A stretch of 64,000 bases of DNA from Dactylosporangium sucinum (GTDB taxonomy: Bacteria > Actinomycetota > Actinomycetes > Mycobacteriales > Micromonosporaceae): contig NZ_BMPI01000001.1 of the NCBI RefSeq assembly GCF_014647515.1, forward strand, positions 186,001 through 250,000. The letters are read 5' to 3'. Made by a program: the position numbers and the translations under genes. Shown here one piece after another: positions 52,483-60,679 of the stretch. The notes below the pieces were generated by a model. The model saw only the letters and a program-made list of their open reading frames with translations. It had not been told where the DNA came from and searched no databases. The first letter of the stretch is position 1, and every line of letters starts with the position of its first letter.

Positions 52483-53918
52483 CGCTGGGGCCGCCGGGTC
52501 GGGGTGTTGGGGGTGACGGTGCGCTCCATCCGCCGCAGGAGCGCTTGTGACGCCGCGCGAACCTCCCGGAACAGCTCTCGCTCGGCGACGCGGCGGAAGG
52601 CTCCGTGTTCCAGCACCACGGTCCCGCCGACGATGACGGTGTCGACGGACTTCGAGCCCGACGAGTAGACGAGGTTGCGTGTCATGTCCGTTGTGGGGAC
52701 GAGTTCCGGCCGGTCCAGCGTGTGGATCACGATGTCGGCCTTCTTGCCCACCTCCAGCGAGCCGATCCGCTCGGCCATCCCCACCGCCCGCGCGGCCCCG
52801 CGGGTGGCCATGTAGAGGCCGTCCTCGGCGGTGAGGTAGGTCCGGCTCTGGTGCGCGTCGCGCGCCCCGAGCACGGCCAACGTGATCTGCCGGAACAGGT
52901 CGAAGCTGTTCGACCAGTTCGGCGAGTCGGACCCGAGAGCGATGTTGGCGCCGCGCCGCCACAGTTCGGCGTGGCGGCCGTGCAGGGTGCCGCCGTGGCC
53001 CCACATCATCGATGCGGCCGGAGCCCAGGCGATGTTGACCCCGGACGCGAGGACGACCTCGACTTCCGCGTCGGTGAGGTGGTTCACGTGAGCGAGCGTG
53101 ACGTCACCGTCGAGCAGTCCGAGTTCGTGCAGGCGGACCATGGGGTCGGCGCCGAACCGGCGGCGATCCGCCGCGGTGTCGGCCGGGCTGTAGGACTGGT
53201 GCATGTTGAGGACGACGCCGGCAGCCGACGCCACCCGCTTCGCTTCGAGCAGCAGGTGTTCGCTGGCGGTTCCGAGACCGAGCACGGCCACGTGCCCGCG
53301 AACAAGGCCCTCCTCGCCATTGCGGGACAGTTGCGTACCGAGACTCGCCAGTGCCTCATCCAGTGACTGCGGAGTGCGCGCGAGCACCGGCCGGTCGTGC
53401 GCCTGGTCCTCGGTCGTGCCCATCGCGAAGCCGTGCGGCTGGTCCCAGATGAACGCGTCCCCGAGCAGCGCTCTGATCCCGACGTGCTCCGCCGCCGCGG
53501 CGCCGCTGTCCGGCGAGAGGATCGTCCCCGCCTCGAGGAAGCACGTCGTGCCGTTGCGGATCATCTCCACGGCGGCCAGCGCGACCGACAGGTACTCGTC
53601 CTCGTCGCGCACCTGGTTGTAGAAGACGCTCTCGAAGCTGTCGAACGTTTCGTCCTCAGGCATCTGGTCCGGCAGCGCACCACGGAACAGCTGGTACGAG
53701 GCATGGAGATGGGCCTCGACGAGTCCTGGATGGACGGGTCCGCCGGCGGCGTCGATCTGCGCGGTCGCCGTGAACTGTGCCGCCACGTCCCGGTCGGCGC
53801 CCACCGCGACAATCGTGTCGTCGACGACCGCCACGGCGCCGTCCTCAAACTGGGTACGGTCGTCGTCCATCGTGATGACGTGGCCATGCCGCACCATGAG
53901 ATCGGCGACTCGGCTCAT
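52479..53918 (-). CDS. Metal-dependent amidohydrolase/deaminase (ATZ/TRZ, MTA/SAH-deaminase-like)
   Basis: ATG 53918 overlaps the aminotransferase stop (ATGA) and gives 479 residues. The small beta-domain at the start and end (MVRHGHVITMDDD, VDTVIVGGTVVLEHG) brackets a TIM barrel. Metal motifs are HPGLVEAHLHASY, NMHQSYSP, VTLAHVNHL and LGSDSPNWSN. The DSPNWSN motif differs from the usual D-[GSN]-xASNN of guanine or SAH deaminases, so the substrate may differ. Deamination or dechlorination-type hydrolysis of an amine on a ring is the family's reaction. Confidence 0.88.
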   Translation of the reverse strand: MSRVADLMVRHGHVITMDDDRTQFEDGAVAVVDDTIVAVGADRDVAAQFTATAQIDAAGGPVHPGLVEAHLHASYQLFRGALPDQMPEDETFDSFESVFYNQVRDEDEYLSVALAAVEMIRNGTTCFLEAGTILSPDSGAAAAEHVGIRALLGDAFIWDQPHGFAMGTTEDQAHDRPVLARTPQSLDEALASLGTQLSRNGEEGLVRGHVAVLGLGTASEHLLLEAKRVASAAGVVLNMHQSYSPADTAADRRRFGADPMVRLHELGLLDGDVTLAHVNHLTDAEVEVVLASGVNIAWAPAASMMWGHGGTLHGRHAELWRRGANIALGSDSPNWSNSFDLFRQITLAVLGARDAHQSRTYLTAEDGLYMATRGAARAVGMAERIGSLEVGKKADIVIHTLDRPELVPTTDMTRNLVYSSGSKSVDTVIVGGTVVLEHGAFRRVAERELFREVRAASQALLRRMERTVTPNTPTRRPQR

Positions 53919-55090
53919 GACGCATCCGCTCCCCTGGGACGACGCGGGTCGGTCGATGCCGGCCCCCGCACCGACTCCAGCGCGGCCAGCAGGCGGTCGA
54001 TGTCCGAGTCGCCGTTGAACAGGTGCAGCGAGAACCGCAGCCTGCCGTCCCCGCCCCAACAGTGCACGGCGTGGTCGGCGAGATCCGCGGCGAGGTCGGC
54101 GCCGTTCTGCGCCCTGATGGTGACGTTACCGGCACGGTGCGCGCCGTCGGTCGAGGTCAGCACTTCCCAGCCGCGCTCGGAGAGTTCGCCGACCAGTCGG
54201 CCGGTCAGGGCGAGGACGTGCTCCTCGACCTCCTCCGGAGGGAACTGCAGGAGCCAGGCCAGGGACGCGTCGAGGCTGTAGATGCTGGGGTAGGACGGCA
54301 GTCCGACCTCGAAGCGTCGTGTCGTGGAGTGCAGGTCGTAGCGCTCCATGCGATCGTCGGTGAAGATCTCGCCCACCGATCGCCAGCCCACGGCCGGGGG
54401 TTCCGGCAGTGGCCGGCGCGCCGCGTTCCACGCCAGGATACCGAGACCATGGCCGCCGAGCAGCCACTTGTACGAACTGCTGATCACCACGTCGACCAGG
54501 TTGCCGGGGACTCGGACGACGCCGAGCGACTGCGTCGCGTCGACCAACGTCAGCGCACCGACCGCCTCCGCGGCCTTGGTGATCGCGGCCAGATCGTGGC
54601 GCCAGCCGGAGAGGTAGCTGACGTGGCTGACCCCGACCACCTTCGTCCGGTCGTCGATCAGGTCCGTGATCGAACTGGTCGGTACGTCACCGCCGACCGC
54701 CGGCGCCACCCGGACGTCGACCCCACGGGAGACCCAGCGCAACCAGGGTTGCACCATCGATGGGTACTCCATCGCATTGAGCACAACGTTGTCGCCCGGA
54801 ACCAGCGGGACGCTTCCGACAACGAGGTTGATCGCCTCGCTGGCGTTGGACACCAGCGCGACCGACTCCGGCCCGAGCCCGAGCAGCGCGGCGAGCCGCC
54901 CACGCAGCCGTTCCTCCACTGCGGCGTGCGCGGCGCGACCCGCCTCGGCGAGCCCGCGATTGTTCAGGTATGCCTGAAATGCCGCCTGCTGCCGGGCCAG
55001 CGGTGGCCCTTCCGCACCGGTGTACAGCCAGACCTTCCCGTCGAGTTCCGGGATGTCCTCGGGACGGCTGAGCGGCGCTCTGGGAGTCAA
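53915..55090 (-). CDS. Class V aminotransferase-like PLP enzyme
   Basis: The start is probably TTG 55090 (391 residues), because no ATG or GTG lies between the permease stop and the conserved region. The first residues LTPRAPLSRPEDIPELDGK fit a class V N-terminus. PLP-site residues are visible: Asp184 and Gln187 in LVDATQSLG and Lys208 in SSSYKWLLGGHG. SNASEAINLV binds the phosphate, and GLPSYPSIYSL follows later. Cysteine desulfurase, kynureninase-like and isopenicillin-epimerase-like members share this plan. In this operon it may transaminate or eliminate from the imported amine. Confidence 0.88.
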   Translation of the reverse strand: MTPRAPLSRPEDIPELDGKVWLYTGAEGPPLARQQAAFQAYLNNRGLAEAGRAAHAAVEERLRGRLAALLGLGPESVALVSNASEAINLVVGSVPLVPGDNVVLNAMEYPSMVQPWLRWVSRGVDVRVAPAVGGDVPTSSITDLIDDRTKVVGVSHVSYLSGWRHDLAAITKAAEAVGALTLVDATQSLGVVRVPGNLVDVVISSSYKWLLGGHGLGILAWNAARRPLPEPPAVGWRSVGEIFTDDRMERYDLHSTTRRFEVGLPSYPSIYSLDASLAWLLQFPPEEVEEHVLALTGRLVGELSERGWEVLTSTDGAHRAGNVTIRAQNGADLAADLADHAVHCWGGDGRLRFSLHLFNGDSDIDRLLAALESVRGPASTDPRRPRGADAS

Positions 55091-55112
55091 TGCCTGTCGC
55101 TTTCTGAACGTG

Positions 55113-55964
55113 TCATCGGAACCCGCCGAGCGAGATCCCCTTGTTGATGGACCGGTGGAACACGATGTACACCACAATGATCGGGACGGTGGCCATCGCA
55201 AGGCCCGCAAACATCGGGCCGAGGTTGCTGACGAAACGCCCCTGGAACGAGAGCAGCCCGAGCGGAATCGTCTGTGCGTTCGATGAGTGCAGGAGCACCA
55301 GACCGATCTGCGTCTCACCCCAGACCCAGATCAGGTTGAGCAGCCCGACCGCGCCGAGTGGACCGGTGGACAACGGCAGCACCATGCGGAGAAAGGTCCC
55401 GATGTGCCCCAGCCCATCCATGGCGGCGGCCTCGCGGATGTCCTCCGGAAAATCCAGGAAGAACGCGTGCAGCACCAGGACCGTGGTCGGCAGGCACAGC
55501 AACCCGTAGAGAACACCCACGGCGCTTGGGCTGTTCAGTGTGCCGAGGATGTTGAAGGCCTGGAAGAAGGGGATCAACAAGGCGATGGTGGGCACCGTGG
55601 TCGCGATCAGCGGCACGAGCATGGCCCGCCGCCGCCACTTCGGGGGCAACGTCGCGGTGAAGTACGCCGCCAGCGAGCCGAACGCGGTCGATACGGCCAA
55701 TGCGACCGCCGCGACGAGCACCGAGTTGCGGGCGTACAGGCCGAAACCTGCGGTACCGGACGGGCCGGCCCACGCGTCGGGGAAGTTCTGGGGAACCCAG
55801 TCCCCGGAGAATCCGAGGGGGTCGTTGTAGATGCTTGCCATCGACCGCAGCGACAAGAGGATGATCTGCACGAACGGCACGACGATCAGCAGCGTCCAGA
55901 CCAGCTTGAGCAGCCACGACGCGCCCTTGCCGGCGCCGTTTCGCAGCTTCAGCGAAGGCTTCAT
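55113..55964 (-). CDS. Carbohydrate-type ABC transporter permease (MalG-like)
   Basis: 283 residues from ATG 55964, coupled to the other permease (ATGA). Six membrane helices are apparent, starting with LLKLVWTLLIVVPFVQIILL. The EAA loop EAAAMDGLGHIGTFLRMVLPL contacts the ATPase. Typical MalG ending VFHRSINKGISLGGFR. It pairs with the MalF-like protein and the lipoprotein for uptake. No ATPase gene is nearby, so a shared ATPase such as MsiK is presumably used. Confidence 0.94.
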   Translation of the reverse strand: MKPSLKLRNGAGKGASWLLKLVWTLLIVVPFVQIILLSLRSMASIYNDPLGFSGDWVPQNFPDAWAGPSGTAGFGLYARNSVLVAAVALAVSTAFGSLAAYFTATLPPKWRRRAMLVPLIATTVPTIALLIPFFQAFNILGTLNSPSAVGVLYGLLCLPTTVLVLHAFFLDFPEDIREAAAMDGLGHIGTFLRMVLPLSTGPLGAVGLLNLIWVWGETQIGLVLLHSSNAQTIPLGLLSFQGRFVSNLGPMFAGLAMATVPIIVVYIVFHRSINKGISLGGFR

Positions 55965-56956
55965 ACGGCGCTCCGGTTGGCGAAGCGCAGGCCGACCAGC
56001 CCGATCGCGACCAGCACCACGCTGGTCATCACACCGAGCGCCGCCGCCTCCCCGAATTCGAAGTTCTGGAAGGCGTCGACATAGAGGCGCACAGGCAGCG
56101 TGTTCGTCGCCTCCGCCGGGCCGCCCTTGGTCATGGCCCATACCGTCGTGAACGAGTTGAAATTCCAGATGAGTTCGAGCACGGTCACCATCGCGAGAAC
56201 AGGCCGAATCAGCGGCAGCGTGATGTGGAACGCCTGGCGAGCGGCCCCTGCGCCGTCGAGCTGGGCAGCCTCGTAGATCTCCGGGGCGATCCGTTCGATC
56301 GCGCCCACGATGAGCAGGAACGGGAACGCGACGCTGGCCCAGATCGTGACCGCGATGACGACGTAGATCGCGTCTTGGGGCGACGCCAGCCAGGCGTGCG
56401 TGTCACCGAGTCCGACAATGCCGAGCAGGCCGTTCACTGCCCCGGACACCGGCTGCAGGGCGAACGCCCAGAACACCGCGACGGCGGTGCCCGGCGCGAT
56501 TGCCGGGAGGAACCAGATGATCCGCAGCACCGTGGCGAGGCGCCCCCGCCGCACCGACATCGCCGTGACGGTGGCGAGGATGACGATGCCGGCCGCGGAG
56601 AGCAGCGTGTAGAGAACGGTAACGCGGACCGAGGAGTAGAAGGTGGGATCGCTGAACAGCGCGTCGTAGTTCCGCAGGCCAACCGGTTCGGCCTCGCCGA
56701 CGCCGAACCAGGTCGTGAACGAGAGCCGAATCGTGCCGATGAACGGCACCAGAAACACGATGACGATCCCGACCAGCGCCGGAAGGCTGAGCATCAGCGC
56801 CAGGGGCCAAGGGACCTTGGCGGTCGTGCCGCGCCGGCGAAACGCACGAGGGGTCACAGTCCACAACAGCTTTCTGGGATGGACCGCCGGTGGCCACTCG
56901 TGGCGACCGGCGGTATCTGCGGTGCGCACAGGATCAGGAACTCGACCTGAGCTCAT
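55961..56956 (-). CDS. Carbohydrate-type ABC transporter permease (MalF-like)
   Basis: Up to 331 residues from ATG 56956, which overlaps the end of the binding-protein gene by 23 bp. A GTG near 56856 (VTPRAFRRRGTTAK) would remove a Pro-rich, poorly conserved lead and may be the real start. Six membrane helices begin at PLALMLSLPALVGIVIVFLV. The EAA loop is IYEAAQLDGAGAARQAFHI. It forms the channel with the MalG-like protein. Confidence 0.93.
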   Translation of the reverse strand: MSSGRVPDPVRTADTAGRHEWPPAVHPRKLLWTVTPRAFRRRGTTAKVPWPLALMLSLPALVGIVIVFLVPFIGTIRLSFTTWFGVGEAEPVGLRNYDALFSDPTFYSSVRVTVLYTLLSAAGIVILATVTAMSVRRGRLATVLRIIWFLPAIAPGTAVAVFWAFALQPVSGAVNGLLGIVGLGDTHAWLASPQDAIYVVIAVTIWASVAFPFLLIVGAIERIAPEIYEAAQLDGAGAARQAFHITLPLIRPVLAMVTVLELIWNFNSFTTVWAMTKGGPAEATNTLPVRLYVDAFQNFEFGEAAALGVMTSVVLVAIGLVGLRFANRSAV

Positions 56957-58271
56957 CCCGAATGCCGTTCAACGCCTTGCCGATCTCCGCGGAGCTCATC
57001 GCGCCGGTGAACAGCTTCTCGATGTACGGGTCGGTCGTTCCCAGCTTGGCGGGGACGATCGACGCCCACCCGTCGCGGGTCCCATTCGCGGCGCCGTAGC
57101 TGAGCAGACTCATTTCGTTCGCCGGCTTTCCCTCGGTCAGCAACGAGGTGGGCAGGTCGATAGCGGGCGCGGCACCGCCGCTCCATTTGATCGCCTTCGC
57201 CTGGTTCTCCTTGTTCATCAACAGCTTGAGGAACTCCTTCGCGATGGCAGGGTTCTTCGCCTGTTTCGGGATGGCGAGGGTGTTGCCCGCGTAGTTCACC
57301 GGGAGCGTCTTGGCACCGGGGTTGATCGGCGGAAGGAACAGGAAGTCCAGATCCAGGTCCGTCTTGCTCGTCTTCTTTGCGCCTGTCGGTGACAGGTCAT
57401 GGCCCATGAGCATCCCGGCCTTGCCCGAGGCGAACAACGCGTTCGTGGTCGGTGAATCCATTCCGAGGGTGCCGTCCTGGAAGACCTTGTTGTCGTACAT
57501 CTCCTTGAGCCGGTCGAGCACAGCGGTGAACGACTTGTCGGTGTAGTCGACCGTGATCGGGACCTTCGCGTCGAAGTTGTTGACGAAGTTGTTCAGCTGA
57601 TCCGTCGTCGCCGAGGTCGGCAGCAGGCTGTCCAGAATCCACGTCAGGTGGTAGTTCGACGCACCGCCGGCCGCCAGCGGCTGGAACCCGCCGGCACGAA
57701 GAGCATTGGTGATCGTCAGCAGGTCGGCCATCGTCGCGATCTGGTGGTCGGCCGGGACCGAGATGTTGAGCTTGGAGAAGATCGCCTTGTTGTACCAGAC
57801 GACGCCGTAGAGGGTGCGGCTGTAGGAGACGACGTACGGGTGGCCGTCACTGGCCTTGAGCGAGTTCGCCAAGTCCTTGCCATACCCGTTCTCCAGGTCG
57901 TCGGCCGCCCACACGTCGTCGAGCGGGATCAGCTGCTTGGCCTTGAGCAATGTCCGGTACGGGGGCAGGTTGGTCGGTATGTCCGCCACGTCCGGAGCGG
58001 CGTCGGAGGTGACGACCTGCAGGTTGGTCGAGGTCTCCTGCTCTCCGGTCAGTTCGTCGTACCTGATCTGCAGACCAGGCAGTTGCTGCTGCAGTTGTGC
58101 GCCGACCTCCTTGAAGACCGGAAGGAAGTAGGCGCTCCCCTGCACGACAAGGGTCTTGCCGGCGCCGCTGAGCGGCTCGGATGAGTCTTCGGTGCCGCCG
58201 TCGGTACACGCGGTCAGGGCCAACGACGCCGCGAGCGCGGCGACGCCAGCGAGGTAGGAGCGTCTCTTCAC
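56934..58271 (-). CDS. Extracellular solute-binding lipoprotein of the ABC importer
   Basis: 445 residues from ATG 58271. A signal peptide with lipobox LTAC (Cys22) is followed by the mature protein of a family-1 sugar-binding fold: DAAPDVADIPTNLPPYRTL, YSRTLYGVVWYNKAIF and GMDSPTTNALFASGKAGMLMG. It is the first gene of the leftward operon and has a good promoter just upstream (58380-58408). Family-1 proteins bind sugars and related compounds. The ligand is unknown. Confidence 0.94.
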   Translation of the reverse strand: MKRRSYLAGVAALAASLALTACTDGGTEDSSEPLSGAGKTLVVQGSAYFLPVFKEVGAQLQQQLPGLQIRYDELTGEQETSTNLQVVTSDAAPDVADIPTNLPPYRTLLKAKQLIPLDDVWAADDLENGYGKDLANSLKASDGHPYVVSYSRTLYGVVWYNKAIFSKLNISVPADHQIATMADLLTITNALRAGGFQPLAAGGASNYHLTWILDSLLPTSATTDQLNNFVNNFDAKVPITVDYTDKSFTAVLDRLKEMYDNKVFQDGTLGMDSPTTNALFASGKAGMLMGHDLSPTGAKKTSKTDLDLDFLFLPPINPGAKTLPVNYAGNTLAIPKQAKNPAIAKEFLKLLMNKENQAKAIKWSGGAAPAIDLPTSLLTEGKPANEMSLLSYGAANGTRDGWASIVPAKLGTTDPYIEKLFTGAMSSAEIGKALNGIRDELRSSS

Positions 58272-58351
58272 AGGTCTGTCTCCTTAAGGCTTGCTTGACA
58301 ACAACTGAGCTCCTCAGGTGCACCCGGATACGAACCTCGCCCCGCGTCATG

Positions 58352-58365
58352 ACCGTAAGCACGGT
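58352..58365. promoter_or_regulatory. Inverted repeat ACCGT-AAGC-ACGGT, likely repressor operator
   Basis: A perfect 5-bp inverted repeat with a 4-bp spacer lies about 15 bp downstream of the -10 box of the leftward promoter, where a bound repressor would block transcription. The hexamer CTTACG within it recurs at 58432 and 58471 in the same gap. Which protein binds is unknown; the CGNR regulator is the only candidate in the window. Confidence 0.5.
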
Positions 58366-58379
58366 TGCTGAGTACGGAG

Positions 58380-58408
58380 AACATAAGGCGCCAGGGTAGG
58401 AGCGTCAA
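58380..58408 (-). promoter_or_regulatory. Sigma-70-like promoter of the leftward catabolic operon
   Basis: On the minus strand TTGACG (58408-58403) and TATGTT (58385-58380) are separated by exactly 17 bp, close to the vegetative consensus and rare in such GC-rich DNA. It points into the solute-binding-protein gene, with an untranslated leader of about 100 bp. Confidence 0.65.
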
Positions 58409-58494
58409 GCACGAGCAAATGCCCTTTGGTCCTTACGAAATTCGGCACATGAGCAAACATGACTACGGCGCTTACGTGCGCTATGGTCTGCGGC

Positions 58495-59343
58495 ATGCGC
58501 GCCCCCGTCCACGTCGTTGAGCGGGTCCCCCCGGAGACCGTCGCGTTCGACGTACTTACCCGTGACGAGCTGAACTCGGCCGCCGCCGCGACGACGCTCG
58601 TAGTTCCCCTCGGCTCCACCGAACAACACGCCCACCACCTTCCGACGCGCACCGACGCCGCGTGCGTGAGCGCCATCGCGCACCGATCCGCCCGACTGGC
58701 CGCCGGGCATGTGCCCGTCCTGGTCGCGCCGACGCTGCCGTTCGGCTGCGCGCACCACCACCTGCCCTTCGGCGGCACCTTGAGCCTCACCACCTCGACC
58801 TACGTCAACCTGCTGTGCGACCTGGTCGGCGGTGCTGTGCGCGAGGGGTACCGCAGCGTGGTGCTGCTGAACGGCCACGGCGGCAACGACTCCGCCATCC
58901 GCCTCGCCGTAGACCGGATCGTCTATGAGGAACGGCTCGATGTGCACATCGCCGCGGCGTCGTACTGGGTCCTCGCGGACGACGTGTTACGTGCGCACGG
59001 GTTCGTCTCCCCGGGTCACGCCGGACACTTCGAGACATCGCTGATGCTCGCGCTGGAGCCGGACCTCGTCCATCTCAACCGCCGCGCGACGGACCCCACC
59101 GAGTGCACACCGCTTGGCCGCCCGGACATCCCGGGGGCGTCGATCCGCCGATCGGGCCTCTGGGAGGCGAGCGACGGACGAACGGACGACGCAGCCAAGG
59201 CCACGGCCGAACTCGGTGCTGTCCTGGTCGACGAGATCGTCGCCGTCGTCGCCCAGTTCCTCGTGCAGTTCCACCGGTCCACACCGGCCGGCGGAAGCGA
59301 CGTTGCTCGTGCGTTCATCTCCAGTTCCCCCGCGGAGGGCTGA
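58495..59343 (+). CDS. Creatininase-family amidohydrolase
   Basis: ATG 58495 gives 282 residues; an upstream start at 58459 would run back through the probable promoter. Family motifs are VPLGSTEQHAHHLPTRTD (Glu/His metal ligands), PFGCAHHHLPFGGTLSL, VVLLNGHGGND and HAGHFETSLML. Members hydrolyse creatinine, formylaminopyrimidines, amides or peptide tails. It leads the rightward operon and shares the control gap with the importer. Its role in opening an amide or lactam of the imported compound is inferred. Confidence 0.92.
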   Translation: MRAPVHVVERVPPETVAFDVLTRDELNSAAAATTLVVPLGSTEQHAHHLPTRTDAACVSAIAHRSARLAAGHVPVLVAPTLPFGCAHHHLPFGGTLSLTTSTYVNLLCDLVGGAVREGYRSVVLLNGHGGNDSAIRLAVDRIVYEERLDVHIAAASYWVLADDVLRAHGFVSPGHAGHFETSLMLALEPDLVHLNRRATDPTECTPLGRPDIPGASIRRSGLWEASDGRTDDAAKATAELGAVLVDEIVAVVAQFLVQFHRSTPAGGSDVARAFISSSPAEG

Positions 59344-59344
59344 C

Positions 59345-59896
59345 ATGGTGACCTCGCGGCACCACCTCGACCATGTGCTCGGCACCATCACCACGCTGGT
59401 CAACACCAGCCCGAACGTGAGCGGGACCGAGGAGCTGCCCGACGCCGAAGCGCTGCGCAGATTCGTCACCGAGCGGATCATCACCGAGGTGGCGCCTCCG
59501 ACGAACGCCGATGTCGAGCCGGTGCATCGCGTCCGAGCCCGGCTGGCCGCGATCTTCGTCGCGCCGGACGACCAGGCCCGCAATCGACTGATCAACGACG
59601 CGCTCGCCAACGCGACTGTTACACCGCGCGTCGTCGAGCACGACGACCTCGGCGTACACCTGCACTTCTTCCCGCCCTACGCATCGCTGGCCGAACATCT
59701 GAACGCCGACTGCTCGATGGCGCTCGCCTTCCTGCTCGTGGCCGGTGAGGCGGGCCGCTTGCGCGTCTGCGCGGCACCGGACTGCAACCGGGTGCTGGTC
59801 GACTTCTCTCGCAACCGGTCGCGGGCGTACTGCGACAGCCGCACCTGTGGCAACCGGGTCAACGCCGCCGCCTTCCGCGCACGCCAACGCAGCTAG
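59345..59896 (+). CDS. CGNR zinc-finger transcriptional regulator
   Basis: ATG 59345 follows the creatininase stop by 1 bp; the product has 183 residues. An N-terminal ABATE-like ligand-sensing region precedes the CGNR zinc finger: Cys142, Cys147, Cys163 and Cys168 (CAAPDCNRVLVDFSRN, YCDSRTCGNR). The family is predicted to be DNA-binding. It is the only recognisable transcription regulator of the catabolic island, so it probably controls both divergent operons. Linking it to the palindrome at 58352 is inference. Confidence 0.92.
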   Translation: MVTSRHHLDHVLGTITTLVNTSPNVSGTEELPDAEALRRFVTERIITEVAPPTNADVEPVHRVRARLAAIFVAPDDQARNRLINDALANATVTPRVVEHDDLGVHLHFFPPYASLAEHLNADCSMALAFLLVAGEAGRLRVCAAPDCNRVLVDFSRNRSRAYCDSRTCGNRVNAAAFRARQRS

Positions 59897-59904
59897 GAGC
59901 ACAC

Positions 59905-60663
59905 ATGACCCAACCCGTCACACATCGAAGTGGCGCCTACCGGTACCTGCCCGGTGGCGCGACGTTCTCGAACGGTCTGGCCGTCGAGGCCGGCTTCCGG
60001 ATCGTCGAGTGGGAGTTCGCCACGCCGCAGCCACTTGAGATCGCCTTCGATCGGGTCGGGCGGGAACTCGCCGCCCACGGCTGGGGCTGGGACGCCCTGG
60101 CCGGTGTGGACCTGCGGTCGCCGGTGCCGTTTGATCCCGAGGGCTTCGCGTCCTTCAACGCGTACTACCTCGATCTGCTCGGCCGCTACTACCCCCTGAG
60201 CGAGGGCGAGCCCAGTCCGCTGACCCGAACGAACGTGGCGCCCGTCGCGTCGTTGCTGGACCAGCCGTCGGTGCGCGCGGTGCAGATCGTGGAGCCGGAC
60301 CCCGCCGCCGACGGCGCCGACTTCGTGCTGTCCGGGGTGGCCGAGATCCGTGGTGCGCCCGGTCCGGAGAACACCGTCGCCTACCGCGACACAAGCATGG
60401 CCGGCACGCGCGCGAAGGTCGATTTCGTGGCTGGTGAGCTCGCCGAGCGCCTGCGCGCACTGGGCCGCTCCACCGACGATGCGCGCATTGTCGACGTGTA
60501 CGTCGCGCAGCCTCCGGACTGGCTGCAGTCCGTGCTGACCGGCACGTTCGGCTCCATCGCCCAGTACGGACTGCACCACTGGCCCGCCCGGCCACCGGTG
60601 GTCGACCTGGAGGTCGAGCTCGGCTGCAAACGCCTCTCCGCACGCGCGATGCTGACGGCATAA
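59905..60663 (+). CDS. Unknown protein, possibly RidA-like (252 aa)
   Basis: Starts at ATG 59905, 8 bp after the regulator gene. The product has no signal peptide. FNAYYLDLLGRYYP and LTRTNVAPVASL resemble the F-x-x-Y...P-R-T-x-V part of RidA/YjgF enamine deaminases. A second similar stretch (ARIVDVYVAQPPDWLQSV) would fit a two-domain arrangement. The key Arg cannot be placed with certainty. A RidA function would match the PLP enzyme downstream, whose products often include reactive enamines. The family assignment is tentative. Confidence 0.65.
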   Translation: MTQPVTHRSGAYRYLPGGATFSNGLAVEAGFRIVEWEFATPQPLEIAFDRVGRELAAHGWGWDALAGVDLRSPVPFDPEGFASFNAYYLDLLGRYYPLSEGEPSPLTRTNVAPVASLLDQPSVRAVQIVEPDPAADGADFVLSGVAEIRGAPGPENTVAYRDTSMAGTRAKVDFVAGELAERLRALGRSTDDARIVDVYVAQPPDWLQSVLTGTFGSIAQYGLHHWPARPPVVDLEVELGCKRLSARAMLTA

Positions 60664-60679
60664 GGAGAACAGAACAATC

